Notes under the pieces: generated by a model
What the model was told of the DNA's origin: nothing
Database searches by the model: none
The model's input: only the letters and a program-made list of their open reading frames with translations
From: Aquimarina sp. AU58
GTDB taxonomy: Bacteria; Bacteroidota; Bacteroidia; Flavobacteriales; Flavobacteriaceae
Direction of reading: 5' to 3'
NCBI RefSeq assembly: GCF_900312745.1
Contig: NZ_OMPD01000009.1
Location: 248,001 to 312,000 of the forward strand
Length of the DNA stretch: 64,000 bases
Translations under genes and position numbers: made by a program
Part shown: positions 53,162 through 61,912 of the stretch, one piece after another
How the letters are laid out: every line of letters starts with the position of its first letter
Numbering within the stretch: the first letter of the stretch is position 1

Positions 53162-53226
53162 AAAGAGAATCAATCTTTTATGGCATTTGGTAATGCTATC
53201 AGAATATATACAATATCAATAATACT

Positions 53227-54423
53227 ATGACTTTCCATATTATAGGTATCGGAAATAAAACCCCGGATTTCACAACAGAACAACAACAAAATATTCTGGA
53301 TACCCTATTTTTTAGTGGAGGAAAACGTCATTACGAATTGGTTAAAGACTACCTTCCAGAAAATCATGAATGGATAACTATTCAATCTCCGATGTCTCAA
53401 GTATTCGAGGCATATGAAAAAGCAACAGTACCAATTATTGTTTTTGCTTCTGGCAATCCACTGTTTTATGGATTTTCGAATACATTAAAAAATAAATATC
53501 CCGATGCAGAAATTATAACAACACCCTATTTTGGTTCAATTCAATTATTGGCTAATGCTATGAATTTGAACAGTAATCACTTACAAACCATAAGTGTGCA
53601 CGGAAGAAGCTGGAAAGCATTAGATGCTATCTTAATCCAACAAAATGAAAGTATCGGGGTACTTACAGATGCAGAAAAAACCCCAGCTATCATTGCAAAA
53701 AGACTTTTGGAGTATGGATATGATAATTATGTCATGCTTGTAGGAGAGGATATAGAAGGAGAACAGGAAAAGTTTCAGGAACTAGCTTTGCAAAAAGCTT
53801 CAACAATGAAGTTTTACTCACTGAATTGTGTGATATTAAAAAAAACAGCGCATCGCCAAATTGATTTTGGGATAAAGGATGCTGATTTTAAAGGTTTGCC
53901 AGGAAGACCTAAGATGATTACCAAAATGCCTGTTCGATTAACGACGCTACATTACTTAAATGTTCTTAATGTTGATACATTATGGGATATTGGCTTTTGC
54001 ACTGGATCTGTTAGTGTCGAGGCTAAATTAAAAAATGGGGATTTAGATATCATTGCTTTTGAAAAGAGGCCAGAGTGTAAAGCCATTTTAGCGGAAAACC
54101 AAAAACGCTTTGGAGTTCCTGGGATTCAAATTGTAATGGGAGATTTTTTTGAGCAGGATCTTACTCAATTTGCAAAGCCTGAAGCAATTTTTATTGGGGG
54201 TCATGGAGGTAGATTAGAAGAACTTTTTCTAAAGATAACTCCGGTTTTAAAACTTGAAACCTGTATAGTAATTAATGCTGTAAAAGAAAGTTCGGTACAA
54301 GCTTTTAAAGCAGGTTGCGATAAAATAGGGTATACTATCATAGAAGAATCCGTATTATCACTTGATGAATACAATACAATTACGTTACTTAAGGCAATAA
54401 AATTAAGGTCTAAAACCAAATAG
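53227..54423 (+). CDS. cobL: Precorrin-6Y C5,15-methyltransferase, decarboxylating
   Basis: This 398-residue CobL combines CbiE and CbiT. The N-terminal corrin-type methyltransferase (about 1-200) has MTFHIIGIGNKTPDFTTEQQ, IIVFASGNPLFYGFSNTL and HGRSWKAL. The C-terminal class I methyltransferase (about 215-398) has TLWDIGFCTGSVSVEAKL as the SAM motif and AIFIGGHGGRLEELF. It methylates carbons 5 and 15 and removes the acetate carboxyl at C12. A 116-base gap and an orphan gene follow. Confidence 0.94.
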   Translation: MTFHIIGIGNKTPDFTTEQQQNILDTLFFSGGKRHYELVKDYLPENHEWITIQSPMSQVFEAYEKATVPIIVFASGNPLFYGFSNTLKNKYPDAEIITTPYFGSIQLLANAMNLNSNHLQTISVHGRSWKALDAILIQQNESIGVLTDAEKTPAIIAKRLLEYGYDNYVMLVGEDIEGEQEKFQELALQKASTMKFYSLNCVILKKTAHRQIDFGIKDADFKGLPGRPKMITKMPVRLTTLHYLNVLNVDTLWDIGFCTGSVSVEAKLKNGDLDIIAFEKRPECKAILAENQKRFGVPGIQIVMGDFFEQDLTQFAKPEAIFIGGHGGRLEELFLKITPVLKLETCIVINAVKESSVQAFKAGCDKIGYTIIEESVLSLDEYNTITLLKAIKLRSKTK

Positions 54424-54539
54424 GAATCTAATTTTTTTTCAGTATGTGATTTGCTCGTTTTTGATAAAATTCACGGTTTCCAGTGTGTTCTTCACTTCAT
54501 ATAGTGTATACTTTTGTGTCTAAGTATTAGGAAAAGAAC

Positions 54540-54947
54540 ATGATTATGAAAAAAAATAAACTACTTAGTTTACTGGTGATTGGCGCTGCTGTTCTATATT
54601 CTTATAGAGAGGATGGTGATATGTCCAAACTCGACATCAAAAAGATAGAAATAGAAACAGAGGTAGAAGAAACCAACAGTGTTATAAGTACTATTTCTTC
54701 TGAAAAATTACTTACAAATCATCTTATTTTAGAAGATATAGATACAAAGAACATTTCATTACAGAATGTTGAAATTATTATTGATAAAGCAACAGAAACT
54801 AACGATAATAATAGGTGTGTCACTTATAAAAACATTTTATTGAATGAGGGTTATTGCTTAGGATCAGACTCAGAAGACTTGATCGAATCACTCACAAATA
54901 CTCGCATAACACCATTTCTCATATTAGATTATCGTTATAGACTCTAG
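54540..54947 (+). CDS. Orphan small exported protein (135 aa)
   Basis: I do not recognise this protein. A hydrophobic N-terminus (KNKLLSLLVIGAAVLYSY) could be a signal anchor; there is no lipobox Cys, because Tyr-Ser-Tyr stands where Cys would be expected. The rest is acidic, rich in Glu, Ile and Thr (KKIEIETEVEETNSV), with two Cys near the end (NRCVTYKN, GYCLGSD). The second ATG at 54546 is an equally good start. It interrupts the cobalamin genes and may be a late insertion. Its lower conservation and composition differ from the cob genes. Confidence 0.55.
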   Translation: MIMKKNKLLSLLVIGAAVLYSYREDGDMSKLDIKKIEIETEVEETNSVISTISSEKLLTNHLILEDIDTKNISLQNVEIIIDKATETNDNNRCVTYKNILLNEGYCLGSDSEDLIESLTNTRITPFLILDYRYRL

Positions 54948-55006
54948 AATCATTAACGTTTGGTTGTAAAGCCTGTTATATAAGAGTGTAAATAACAGAA
55001 AGCTTG

Positions 55007-55033
55007 TTTCAAGATCTATTATAGATCTTGAAA
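55007..55033. repeat. Perfect palindrome (hairpin)
   Basis: TTTCAAGATCTA, the three-base loop TTA, then TAGATCTTGAAA form a perfect 12-base stem. There is no T-run after it, so it is either a weak bidirectional terminator or a binding site. It separates the orphan gene from the epimerase gene. The start of the epimerase transcript could be the TAGGTTTG box at 55080-55087, which lacks a good TTG partner. Confidence 0.7.
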
Positions 55034-55119
55034 ATAATTCATTTTAAACAAAATCTGCCCCATATATGATCAATTTATGTAGGTTTGCCAAATGAAACGA
55101 GCATTAAAAATTTAAACGT

Positions 55120-56127
55120 GTGAAAATAACTTCACTTGTAACTGGCGGAGCAGGATTTATAGGTTCGCATGTGGTCAATCATTTACTAAAACAAAATCAC
55201 CAGGTTATAGTTTTAGATGATCTTTCTGGAGGAGATAAAGAGAATATAAACCCAGCCGCACTATTTTATGAAGGGTCGATACTAGACGTTACCTTAATAC
55301 ATACTCTTTTTGATGAGTATAAGTTCACTTATGTTTATCATTTGGCTGCCTATGCGGCAGAAGGGTTAAGTCATTTTATTAGAAATTTCAATTATCAGAA
55401 TAATCTGATCGGTAGTGTTAATCTGATTAATGCATCAGTAGCTCATAAGGTAAAATGTTTTGTTTTCACCTCTTCTATTGCAGTCTATGGAACAAATACA
55501 TTGCCATTGGTAGAAACACAATTTCCGCAACCAGAAGATCCGTACGGAATAGCAAAGTATGCCGTAGAATTAGATTTAATAAATGCACATAAGATGTTTG
55601 GTATGGATTATATCATTTTTAGGCCTCATAATGTATACGGAAGACATCAAAATATAGGAGATAAGTATCGTAATGTTGTAGGGATATTTATGAATCAGAT
55701 TCTAGAAAATAAACCGTTAACTATTTTTGGAGATGGTAAGCAAACCAGAGCTTTTACACATATTGATGATATTGCACCTTATATTGCTAATTCGGTAACA
55801 GTACCCGAAGCATATAATACAGTTTTTAATATAGGAAGTGATACAGTTTACTCTGTAAAAGAGCTGGCAATAGCAGTTAGTAATGCAATGCAATCAGAAC
55901 TGAATATAGAGCAATTAGAAAAACGGGAAGAAGTGACTCATGCCTATGCTAATCATTCAAAATTTGATACTGTTTTTAACCCCAAAAAACATATAGATTT
56001 AGAGAAAGGGCTTTTAGAAATGGCCAAATGGGTAAAAACTCATGGGGCGCGTTCTAGTAAAGAATTCCAAAACATTGAAATAACAAAAAAGCTACCGAGT
56101 TCCTGGAGAAAACCTTTAAAGCAATGA
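55120..56127 (+). CDS. NAD-dependent sugar epimerase/dehydratase (extended SDR)
   Basis: This 335-residue extended short-chain dehydrogenase has the Rossmann motif VTGGAGFIGSHVVNHLL near the start, LDDLSGGDKENI, VYHLAAYAAEGLSH, the Ser region FVFTSSIAVYG and the active-site pair in DPYGIAKYAVELD (YxxxK), then FRPHNVYGRHQ. It is closest in style to UDP-glucose or UDP-GlcNAc 4-epimerases. The start is GTG at 55120. The end overlaps the next gene by four bases. It forms a two-gene unit with a glycosyltransferase and has no evident link to cobalamin. Confidence 0.88.
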   Translation: MKITSLVTGGAGFIGSHVVNHLLKQNHQVIVLDDLSGGDKENINPAALFYEGSILDVTLIHTLFDEYKFTYVYHLAAYAAEGLSHFIRNFNYQNNLIGSVNLINASVAHKVKCFVFTSSIAVYGTNTLPLVETQFPQPEDPYGIAKYAVELDLINAHKMFGMDYIIFRPHNVYGRHQNIGDKYRNVVGIFMNQILENKPLTIFGDGKQTRAFTHIDDIAPYIANSVTVPEAYNTVFNIGSDTVYSVKELAIAVSNAMQSELNIEQLEKREEVTHAYANHSKFDTVFNPKKHIDLEKGLLEMAKWVKTHGARSSKEFQNIEITKKLPSSWRKPLKQ

Positions 56128-57137
56128 CAGATCAACCACTAGTTACTATTGTAATGGCCGTTAAAGATACGGCTCCCTATTTGAGGGATTGCTTAGATTC
56201 TATTTTGGCACAAACGTATCAAAATTGGGAACTTATTGCGGTAAATGATCACTCATCTGATGATAGCCCAATAATTTTGCAGGAATATGCTGAAAAAGAC
56301 TCCAGAATTCGATTTTTTAATAGTGATAGCCCTAAATTAATCCCAACACTACAAGTAGGATATGCAGAAACCAGAGGAATGTTGATTAACAGAATGGACT
56401 CTGATGATAAAATGCCAGCGTATAAAATAGAAGTACTTGTAGAAGAATGGAGTAAACATGGAAAAGGAACTGTGATTGCAGGAGGAACTGAGCATTTTGT
56501 TGATGAGGGAGTTGTAGGTGATGGGTTTCTTAAATATGAAAAATGGCTTAATGAAGTTGCCAGAACAAGTACTCACTATCAAGAGATTTATAGAGAATGT
56601 GTTATCCCATCTCATTGTTGGTTACTACACAAAGAGGATTTTGATGCGGCAGGAGCTTTTGATCCGATTGTATATCCCGAAGATTACGACCTCTGTTTTC
56701 GGTTTTACAGATTAGGTTTAACAGTGGTAGGGATTGATAAAATTCTACATCACTGGAGGGATCGATCTGATAGAATCTCACGTACCTGGGACGAATATAA
56801 AGACAATCGATATTTTGATCTTAAGCTACGCTTTTTTTATGAATTAGATAGAGATAAAACACGACCTTTAGTACTGTGGGGCGCAGGGAAAAATGGTAAA
56901 GATATGGCCAAACTCTTGCAATCTTATGATGATAAATTTCATTGGGTATGTGATAATGAGAGAAAAATAGGAAAGGACATCTATGGAGTACGATTAGAGC
57001 ATTATGACAATGTCAAAATGCTCGAGAATGCTCAGATAATTATTGTAGTAGCATCACCAACAGGGAAAAAGGAAATAGAAGAATTACTCCTCTTATGGAA
57101 TAAAAAGCCTGTTGTTGATTTTTGGTTTTTTGCATAA
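56124..57137 (+). CDS. GT2-family glycosyltransferase with C-terminal Rossmann-like domain
   Basis: The N-terminal part of this 337-residue protein is a GT-A fold: LVTIVMAVKDTAPYLRDCLD, NDHSSDDSPII, and INRMDSDDKMP with the metal-binding DxD-like triad, then YPEDYDLCFRF as the acceptor region. Residues about 250-337 form a separate Rossmann-like domain (PLVLWGAGKNGKDMAKLL, WVCDNERKIGKDIYGVRLE), also found in sugar O-acyltransferase neighbours. It is coupled to the epimerase and may build a surface sugar from the product. A membrane anchor is absent. Confidence 0.85.
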   Translation: MTDQPLVTIVMAVKDTAPYLRDCLDSILAQTYQNWELIAVNDHSSDDSPIILQEYAEKDSRIRFFNSDSPKLIPTLQVGYAETRGMLINRMDSDDKMPAYKIEVLVEEWSKHGKGTVIAGGTEHFVDEGVVGDGFLKYEKWLNEVARTSTHYQEIYRECVIPSHCWLLHKEDFDAAGAFDPIVYPEDYDLCFRFYRLGLTVVGIDKILHHWRDRSDRISRTWDEYKDNRYFDLKLRFFYELDRDKTRPLVLWGAGKNGKDMAKLLQSYDDKFHWVCDNERKIGKDIYGVRLEHYDNVKMLENAQIIIVVASPTGKKEIEELLLLWNKKPVVDFWFFA

Positions 57138-57186
57138 CAGATATGCATAATCTTAATAAACATTTTTTAAGACGTTAATAACCTAA

Positions 57187-57194
57187 TATCTTTG
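57187..57194 (+). promoter_or_regulatory. Possible -7 box before the CbiG-CobM gene
   Basis: TATCTTTG at 57187-57194 matches TAnnTTTG and lies 37 bases before the ATG at 57232. The -33 position has only T-rich DNA instead of TTG. It suggests that the second half of the cobalamin genes has its own promoter after the inserted epimerase pair. Confidence 0.45.
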
Positions 57195-57231
57195 CGTCGT
57201 AGGAGAATTTAATAGCTTTTTCAAAAAACAC

Positions 57232-59088
57232 ATGTCAGAACACACTATAAAAGTTGCAATACTCTGTTTTACAGATCAGGGATTGTCTATTGCTAAAACC
57301 TTGCAAAAAGAATTTTACCGCTCTAAGTTGTTTACAACAAGAACAGTAGAAGCGAGTAAAGATATAAAGCAAATCAATTCGGTATCAGAGTTGATAGAAG
57401 GCTTATTTCATAACTATGATGCATGGGTTTTTGTCGGAGCATTAGGGATTTGTGTGCGTAGTATCGCCCCACATATCAAGGATAAAGCAAGTGATCCTGC
57501 TGTGATTAATGTTGATGATCAGGGAAAATTTGTACAAGCTGTACTTAGCGGTCATATTGGTAAAGCCAATACACTCACAGCCCAAATTAGTAGAATCTTA
57601 AATGCGCAGGCGGTGCTATCTACATCTAGTGATTTGCAAAACCTATGGGCACTGGATACATTGGCAGAAACCTATGGATGGAAAATGAAAAGTTCTATTC
57701 CTGTAAATAAGATCATATCACTGTTTGTGAATAGGAAATCTACAGCATTAGTGTTAAAAGTTAAGAATAAAGGAGTTCAATATCTGGAGAAAACCTATCC
57801 GGATTTTGTAGATATTTATTATGATCAGGGAGATTTTGAACATAGCAATTATGAATTAATACTATATGTGGGTTATGAACTTATCGTTACAGAGACTCCT
57901 CTTCTTTCTTTCTACCCTCCTTGTGTGGCATTAGGTAGTGGGTGCGCAAAAGGTATAGAGCCTCAACTCCTAATGAAAGGATTAGAGTCTGCATTAGAAG
58001 AACAGCATATCGCGATAGAAAGTATCTACGCTATAGGATCTGCAACTATTAAGAATGAGGAACAAGCATATCTTGATTTTGCAGGGTATTATAATATTCC
58101 TTTTATTACCTATACAGGCGAAGAACTTAATACCATTACAGTTGCCAACCCTTCAGAAGTTGTAAAGAAAAAAGTAGGTGTTTATGGTGTTTCTGAAGCC
58201 GCTGCGGCATTAATAGCAGGTCAATCAACATGGTTGGTCGAAAAAACAAAAGCGCTCACATCGTCTGGTAAGAAATTTACCTATGCATTAAGCTTGTCGG
58301 CCAGATATGAGCGTAAAGCAAGTATTGCAATTGTAGGCGCAGGATCGGGAGATCCAGAATTATTGACCTTAAAAGGGCAGTACATTCTAGAAAATGCTGA
58401 TTGTATTTTATATGCCGGGAGTTTGGTGCCAGAAGCTTTGACGCATATGGCAAAAGAAGGCGCATTGGTGCGTAATTCTGCATCGATGACCTTAGAAGAG
58501 CAAATAATGATTATTGATCAATATTATGAACAAGGAAAATCTATTGTGCGCTTACATTCTGGAGATCCTTCTATATATGGGGCAATACAGGAGCAGATGA
58601 CTATTTTTGACGAAAAAGGATATGATTATTATATCGTTCCGGGAATTTCTTCATTTCAGGCGGCAGCTGCGTATCTCAAATCAGAATTTACCATTCCCGA
58701 AGTAGCACAAACTATTATCCTTACCCGAGGAGAGGGAAATACACCAATGCCAGAACACGAAAAAATTGCAGATATGGCAAAATTAAGAGCTACCATGTGT
58801 ATTTTCTTAAGTGTAGGCATCGCTAAAAAAATACAAGCACAACTTCTGGAACATTATCCAGAAAATACGCCATTAGCGATATTATACCGTGTGAGTTGGG
58901 AAGATGAAGAAGTATGGACAGGTACCCTCTCTGAACTAACTACTATCATCAAAAAAAATAAGCTAACTCGTACGGTGCTTATTGTAGTTGGCGAAGCTGT
59001 AGGTGCCCGTAAAAACAGATCGTGGTTATATGATGATAAATGGCACCATATCTTTAGAAAAAAAGAAAAAGAAATTCAATCTTCATGA
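57232..59088 (+). CDS. Cobalt-precorrin-5A hydrolase fused to precorrin-4 C11-methyltransferase (CbiG-CobM)
   Basis: In this 618-residue bifunctional protein, residues about 1-350 are CbiG: IKVAILCFTDQGLSIAKTLQ, WVFVGALGICVRSIAPHIKD, DPAVINVDDQGKFVQAVLSG and, in the C-terminal CbiG part, PPCVALGSGCAKGI and GVYGVSEAAAALIAG. Residues about 362-618 are CobM/CbiF: ASIAIVGAGSGDPELLTLKG, VRLHSGDPSIYGAIQEQM, VPGISSFQAAAAYLKSEFT and PLAILYRVSWEDE. The two steps are consecutive in ring contraction, so channelling is plausible. It overlaps the next gene by four bases. Confidence 0.94.
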   Translation: MSEHTIKVAILCFTDQGLSIAKTLQKEFYRSKLFTTRTVEASKDIKQINSVSELIEGLFHNYDAWVFVGALGICVRSIAPHIKDKASDPAVINVDDQGKFVQAVLSGHIGKANTLTAQISRILNAQAVLSTSSDLQNLWALDTLAETYGWKMKSSIPVNKIISLFVNRKSTALVLKVKNKGVQYLEKTYPDFVDIYYDQGDFEHSNYELILYVGYELIVTETPLLSFYPPCVALGSGCAKGIEPQLLMKGLESALEEQHIAIESIYAIGSATIKNEEQAYLDFAGYYNIPFITYTGEELNTITVANPSEVVKKKVGVYGVSEAAAALIAGQSTWLVEKTKALTSSGKKFTYALSLSARYERKASIAIVGAGSGDPELLTLKGQYILENADCILYAGSLVPEALTHMAKEGALVRNSASMTLEEQIMIIDQYYEQGKSIVRLHSGDPSIYGAIQEQMTIFDEKGYDYYIVPGISSFQAAAAYLKSEFTIPEVAQTIILTRGEGNTPMPEHEKIADMAKLRATMCIFLSVGIAKKIQAQLLEHYPENTPLAILYRVSWEDEEVWTGTLSELTTIIKKNKLTRTVLIVVGEAVGARKNRSWLYDDKWHHIFRKKEKEIQSS

Positions 59089-59819
59089 TACTCGTTTTTG
59101 GAGGCACTACGGAAGGGAAACAAGTCGCCAGAATATTGGATGAACTAGAATATCCGTATTACTATTCGACCAAAACAAGAGTGGATTATGAAGGGAAAGG
59201 AATTCCTATAGATGGAGTAATGACAACTTCTCTCTTAGAGAATTTTTGCAAGAAACATGAGATTACACATATTATTAATGCTTCTCATCCTTTTGCAGTG
59301 CAATTGCATCAAATGATTGCAGATATTTCGATCGCATTGCCTTTAATACGTTTTCAAAGACAGTTTTCTCCAAGAATACTAGATCAAAACGTATTTTATG
59401 CAGATAGCTTTGAAGAAGCGATACGCTATTTTAACAAAAATAAGTATAGTTCATTACTGGCACTTTCGGGAGTGCAAACTATTGCGAAATTACGATCCTA
59501 CTGGAAGAATCACCTTACCTGGTTTCGTATTTTGGATCGGGATAGCTCTAGAGCGATTGCCGATGAGGCTGGATTTCCAAAAACAAAGTTATTATTTGGA
59601 TATCCACAGTCTAAGGCCGCCGAAATGGAGTTATTTACCAAACTATCTCCAGGGGTAATTTTTACTAAAGAAAGTGGAAGTAATGGAAAACTGGAAGAAA
59701 AAATAGCTGCGGCCTTAGCAATAAATATTCCGATAGTCATTCTCAAAAAACCAAAAATTTCTAATCGATATCTTTGTGTAAATACAGAAGCAGAGTTGAT
59801 TAAAATGATTAGTAGATAG
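59085..59819 (+). CDS. cobK: Precorrin-6A reductase (CobK/CbiJ)
   Basis: This 244-residue Rossmann-fold reductase has the signature ILVFGGTTEGKQVARILDEL near the start, TRVDYEGKGIPIDGVMTTS, HIINASHPFAVQLHQMI and a GVIFTKESGSNGKLEEKIAA segment near the end. It reduces the macrocycle using NADPH before cobalt-precorrin-6B formation. The short overlap with the upstream fusion gene suggests translational coupling. A 218-base gap with a probable RNA element follows before cbiD. Confidence 0.92.
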   Translation: MILVFGGTTEGKQVARILDELEYPYYYSTKTRVDYEGKGIPIDGVMTTSLLENFCKKHEITHIINASHPFAVQLHQMIADISIALPLIRFQRQFSPRILDQNVFYADSFEEAIRYFNKNKYSSLLALSGVQTIAKLRSYWKNHLTWFRILDRDSSRAIADEAGFPKTKLLFGYPQSKAAEMELFTKLSPGVIFTKESGSNGKLEEKIAAALAINIPIVILKKPKISNRYLCVNTEAELIKMISR

Positions 59820-59854
59820 AAATTAGTTAAGAATTTCTTTAATGATGGTATTTT

Positions 59855-59985
59855 GCGTGAAGGATAGTAGTGAAAACCCCGCAGTATTGCCTTCCTGAGC
59901 TTGTCGAAGGCTTGACCTGAGCGTAGTCGAAGGATAGAAGATACGAGGAGTTGTAACGAATAGCCTGACCCAAAGGGGGCACGCC
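59855..59985 (+). ncRNA. Probable structured RNA (Flavo-1-like) between cobK and cbiD
   Basis: The segment opens GCGTGAAGGATAGTAGTGAA and closes GACCCAAAGGGGGCACGCC. GCGTG (59855-59859) pairs with CACGC (59980-59984), closing the whole element. Inside are conserved-looking unpaired blocks GGATAGTAGTGAAAACCCC and GAGTTGTAACGAATAGCC, and a central stem-loop made of a REP-like palindrome. This resembles the Flavo-1 RNA family of Flavobacteriia as I remember it; I could not check it. Function is unknown, and it lies in the same transcript direction as cbiD. Confidence 0.5.
59889..59933. repeat. REP-like palindrome inside the RNA element
   Basis: CCTTCCTGAGCTTGTCGAAGG followed by CTTGACCTGAGCGTAGTCGA carries two copies of a CTGAGCnTAGTCGAAGG-type word. 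It is related to the element at 43680-43790. It occupies the variable central loop of the RNA element, where insertion would do the least harm. Confidence 0.6.
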
Positions 59986-60037
59986 ACAAAAAATAACTGT
60001 ATGCTATAAAAAGAGAATTGGTTTAAACTAACAACTA

Positions 60038-61135
60038 TTGAGCGAATTACAAGACATACCAGATAGACCTTTACGAAGAGGGTATACCACAGGAGCCTGT
60101 GCCACGGCCTGCGTTAAAGCTGCGTTGTGGAGTTTGGTAACCCAACAGGAGATTACCGAAACACAAGTGCAATTGCCTATAGGTGAAATCGCTACATTTC
60201 AGGTTCAATCCAATACGTTAACACAAAAAGAGGCTACATATTCGACAATAAAAGATGCGGGTGATGATCCCGATGTTACTCATAATGCAGAGATCATGGC
60301 TACCGTATCTCTTAATAATACAGGAGATATTCTTTTTAAAAGAGGAAAAGGAGTGGGGCTAATTACCTTACCGGGATTAGAAATACCTGTTGGAGAACCA
60401 GCAATCAATCCAGTTCCCAGAGATATGATGCGTATCGTTTGTAAAAAGATAATATCAGATTATCAACTCGAGAAAAACGGAGTAACCATTACGATATCGG
60501 TGAAAAACGGAGAAGAGCTTGCTAAAAAAACATTGAATAGTCGCTTAGGGATATTGCATGGAATTTCAATATTGGGAACTACGGGTATTGTTACTCCGTT
60601 TTCTGCTGCGTCTTATATTGCTAGCATTCAACAAGGGATTGATGTTGCTGTTGCCAATGGCATGACAGCATTATTAATAAACTCTGGAGCACGCAGTGAG
60701 AAGATGTTGAGGTCTATATTTCCTAACATTTCAGAAGTATCTTGTATACATTACGGAAACTGGATACAGGAAACTTTTGAAAAGATTGATCAATCTCCCC
60801 AGATTACCAAAGTATCTATGGGGATTATGCTAGGAAAAGCAGCAAAATTAGCACAAGGTAGAACGAATACACATAGTGGAAAAGCAACATGGGATAAAGA
60901 TTTTATATACCAGTTGGCTATATCAGCAGGATATCCAGAGGAAATTGCTAACAAAGTTTTAGCATTAAATATGGCAGGACGTCTTCGGGAAATTTTTACT
61001 TTTACAGCCCAGGAAAATTTTTATCAAAAACTAATAGAAGAATGCCATTATCATTGTCAGAAAATAGCACCAAATGTAACGATTGCTATGTATCTGATTA
61101 ATAACGATGGAACTCACATATCATACACTATATGA
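60038..61135 (+). CDS. cbiD: Cobalt-precorrin-5B (C1)-methyltransferase
   Basis: This 365-residue CbiD shows RRGYTTGACATACVKAALWS near the N-terminus, DAGDDPDVTHNAEIMATV, GKGVGLITLPGLEIPVGEPA, and LGTTGIVTPFSAASYIASI. It methylates carbon 1 after ring contraction in the cobalt-early route. The start codon is TTG at 60038. Its presence, along with CbiG, gives the cluster an anaerobic-type ring contraction. The stop overlaps the next start by four bases. Confidence 0.94.
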   Translation: MSELQDIPDRPLRRGYTTGACATACVKAALWSLVTQQEITETQVQLPIGEIATFQVQSNTLTQKEATYSTIKDAGDDPDVTHNAEIMATVSLNNTGDILFKRGKGVGLITLPGLEIPVGEPAINPVPRDMMRIVCKKIISDYQLEKNGVTITISVKNGEELAKKTLNSRLGILHGISILGTTGIVTPFSAASYIASIQQGIDVAVANGMTALLINSGARSEKMLRSIFPNISEVSCIHYGNWIQETFEKIDQSPQITKVSMGIMLGKAAKLAQGRTNTHSGKATWDKDFIYQLAISAGYPEEIANKVLALNMAGRLREIFTFTAQENFYQKLIEECHYHCQKIAPNVTIAMYLINNDGTHISYTI

Positions 61136-61845
61136 ACATCATGAATCTCGCCCGTCCTCTGATCGCAGGAGTTTTACATTCTTTTGAACCGGATCATATG
61201 TCGGCAGTATCCGTACTTGCGGCAGAAAATGCTATTCAAAAAAAGAAAGTATCTTTTAAAACGGCATTCACAGCATCTCAATGGGCATTAGGACATTCGG
61301 TAACTTTGTTGATGTTTGGAGGAATTGCGTTAGTATTTAGAGCTGCCTTACATGCTTTTGTAGAGAGTATCTCTTTTTGGGCAGAATTTTCTGTCGGTCC
61401 AATTATGATTTGGCTAGGTGTAATGGCTATTCGAAGAAATCATAAGATTAATGAGATGATGGCAGATCATAAAAAAATAGAAGCGCATGAGCATGTAGCT
61501 AATAATCCTATTCATTTGCATGGAAAAAGAGGCGAAGAAATTGCTATGAATCCTATTAACAGGTCGTTTTGGATAGGGATGTTACATGGATTGGCAGGTA
61601 CAGGAGGTGCGCTAACCTCTGCACTAATAATTAGTGCAGACACAATCTCTGATGCTATCCTGATATTAATAGTAGAATCTATCGGGATTATCTTTTCTAT
61701 GGCAGTATATAGTTATGTACTAATCTTTACCATGAGCCGTTTTATAGAGCGTAATATGTCTATATTTAAATGGATGAATGGTGTTATTGGTATCATTTCG
61801 ATAGTCGTTGGATGCATTGTATTACAAAGTGTACTTTTTGAATAA
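61132..61845 (+). CDS. Nickel/cobalt transporter (NiCoT/UreH-like)
   Basis: This 237-residue membrane protein has about six helices. The N-terminal HSFEPDHMSAV motif is a variant of the HxxxxDH metal-binding signature of nickel and cobalt permeases. A His-rich loop at about 110-135 (HKKIEAHEHVANNPIHLHGK) lies between helices, and GMLHGLAGTGGALTSAL resembles a second conserved motif. It overlaps cbiD by four bases, so cobalt uptake for corrin synthesis is its likely task. Confidence 0.85.
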   Translation: MNIMNLARPLIAGVLHSFEPDHMSAVSVLAAENAIQKKKVSFKTAFTASQWALGHSVTLLMFGGIALVFRAALHAFVESISFWAEFSVGPIMIWLGVMAIRRNHKINEMMADHKKIEAHEHVANNPIHLHGKRGEEIAMNPINRSFWIGMLHGLAGTGGALTSALIISADTISDAILILIVESIGIIFSMAVYSYVLIFTMSRFIERNMSIFKWMNGVIGIISIVVGCIVLQSVLFE

Positions 61846-61912
61846 CCTTAAGTATACTAGTTACTGGCATATATTGCTTATAAGTGATTGAAGAGCGTAG
61901 ATATAATAAAGA

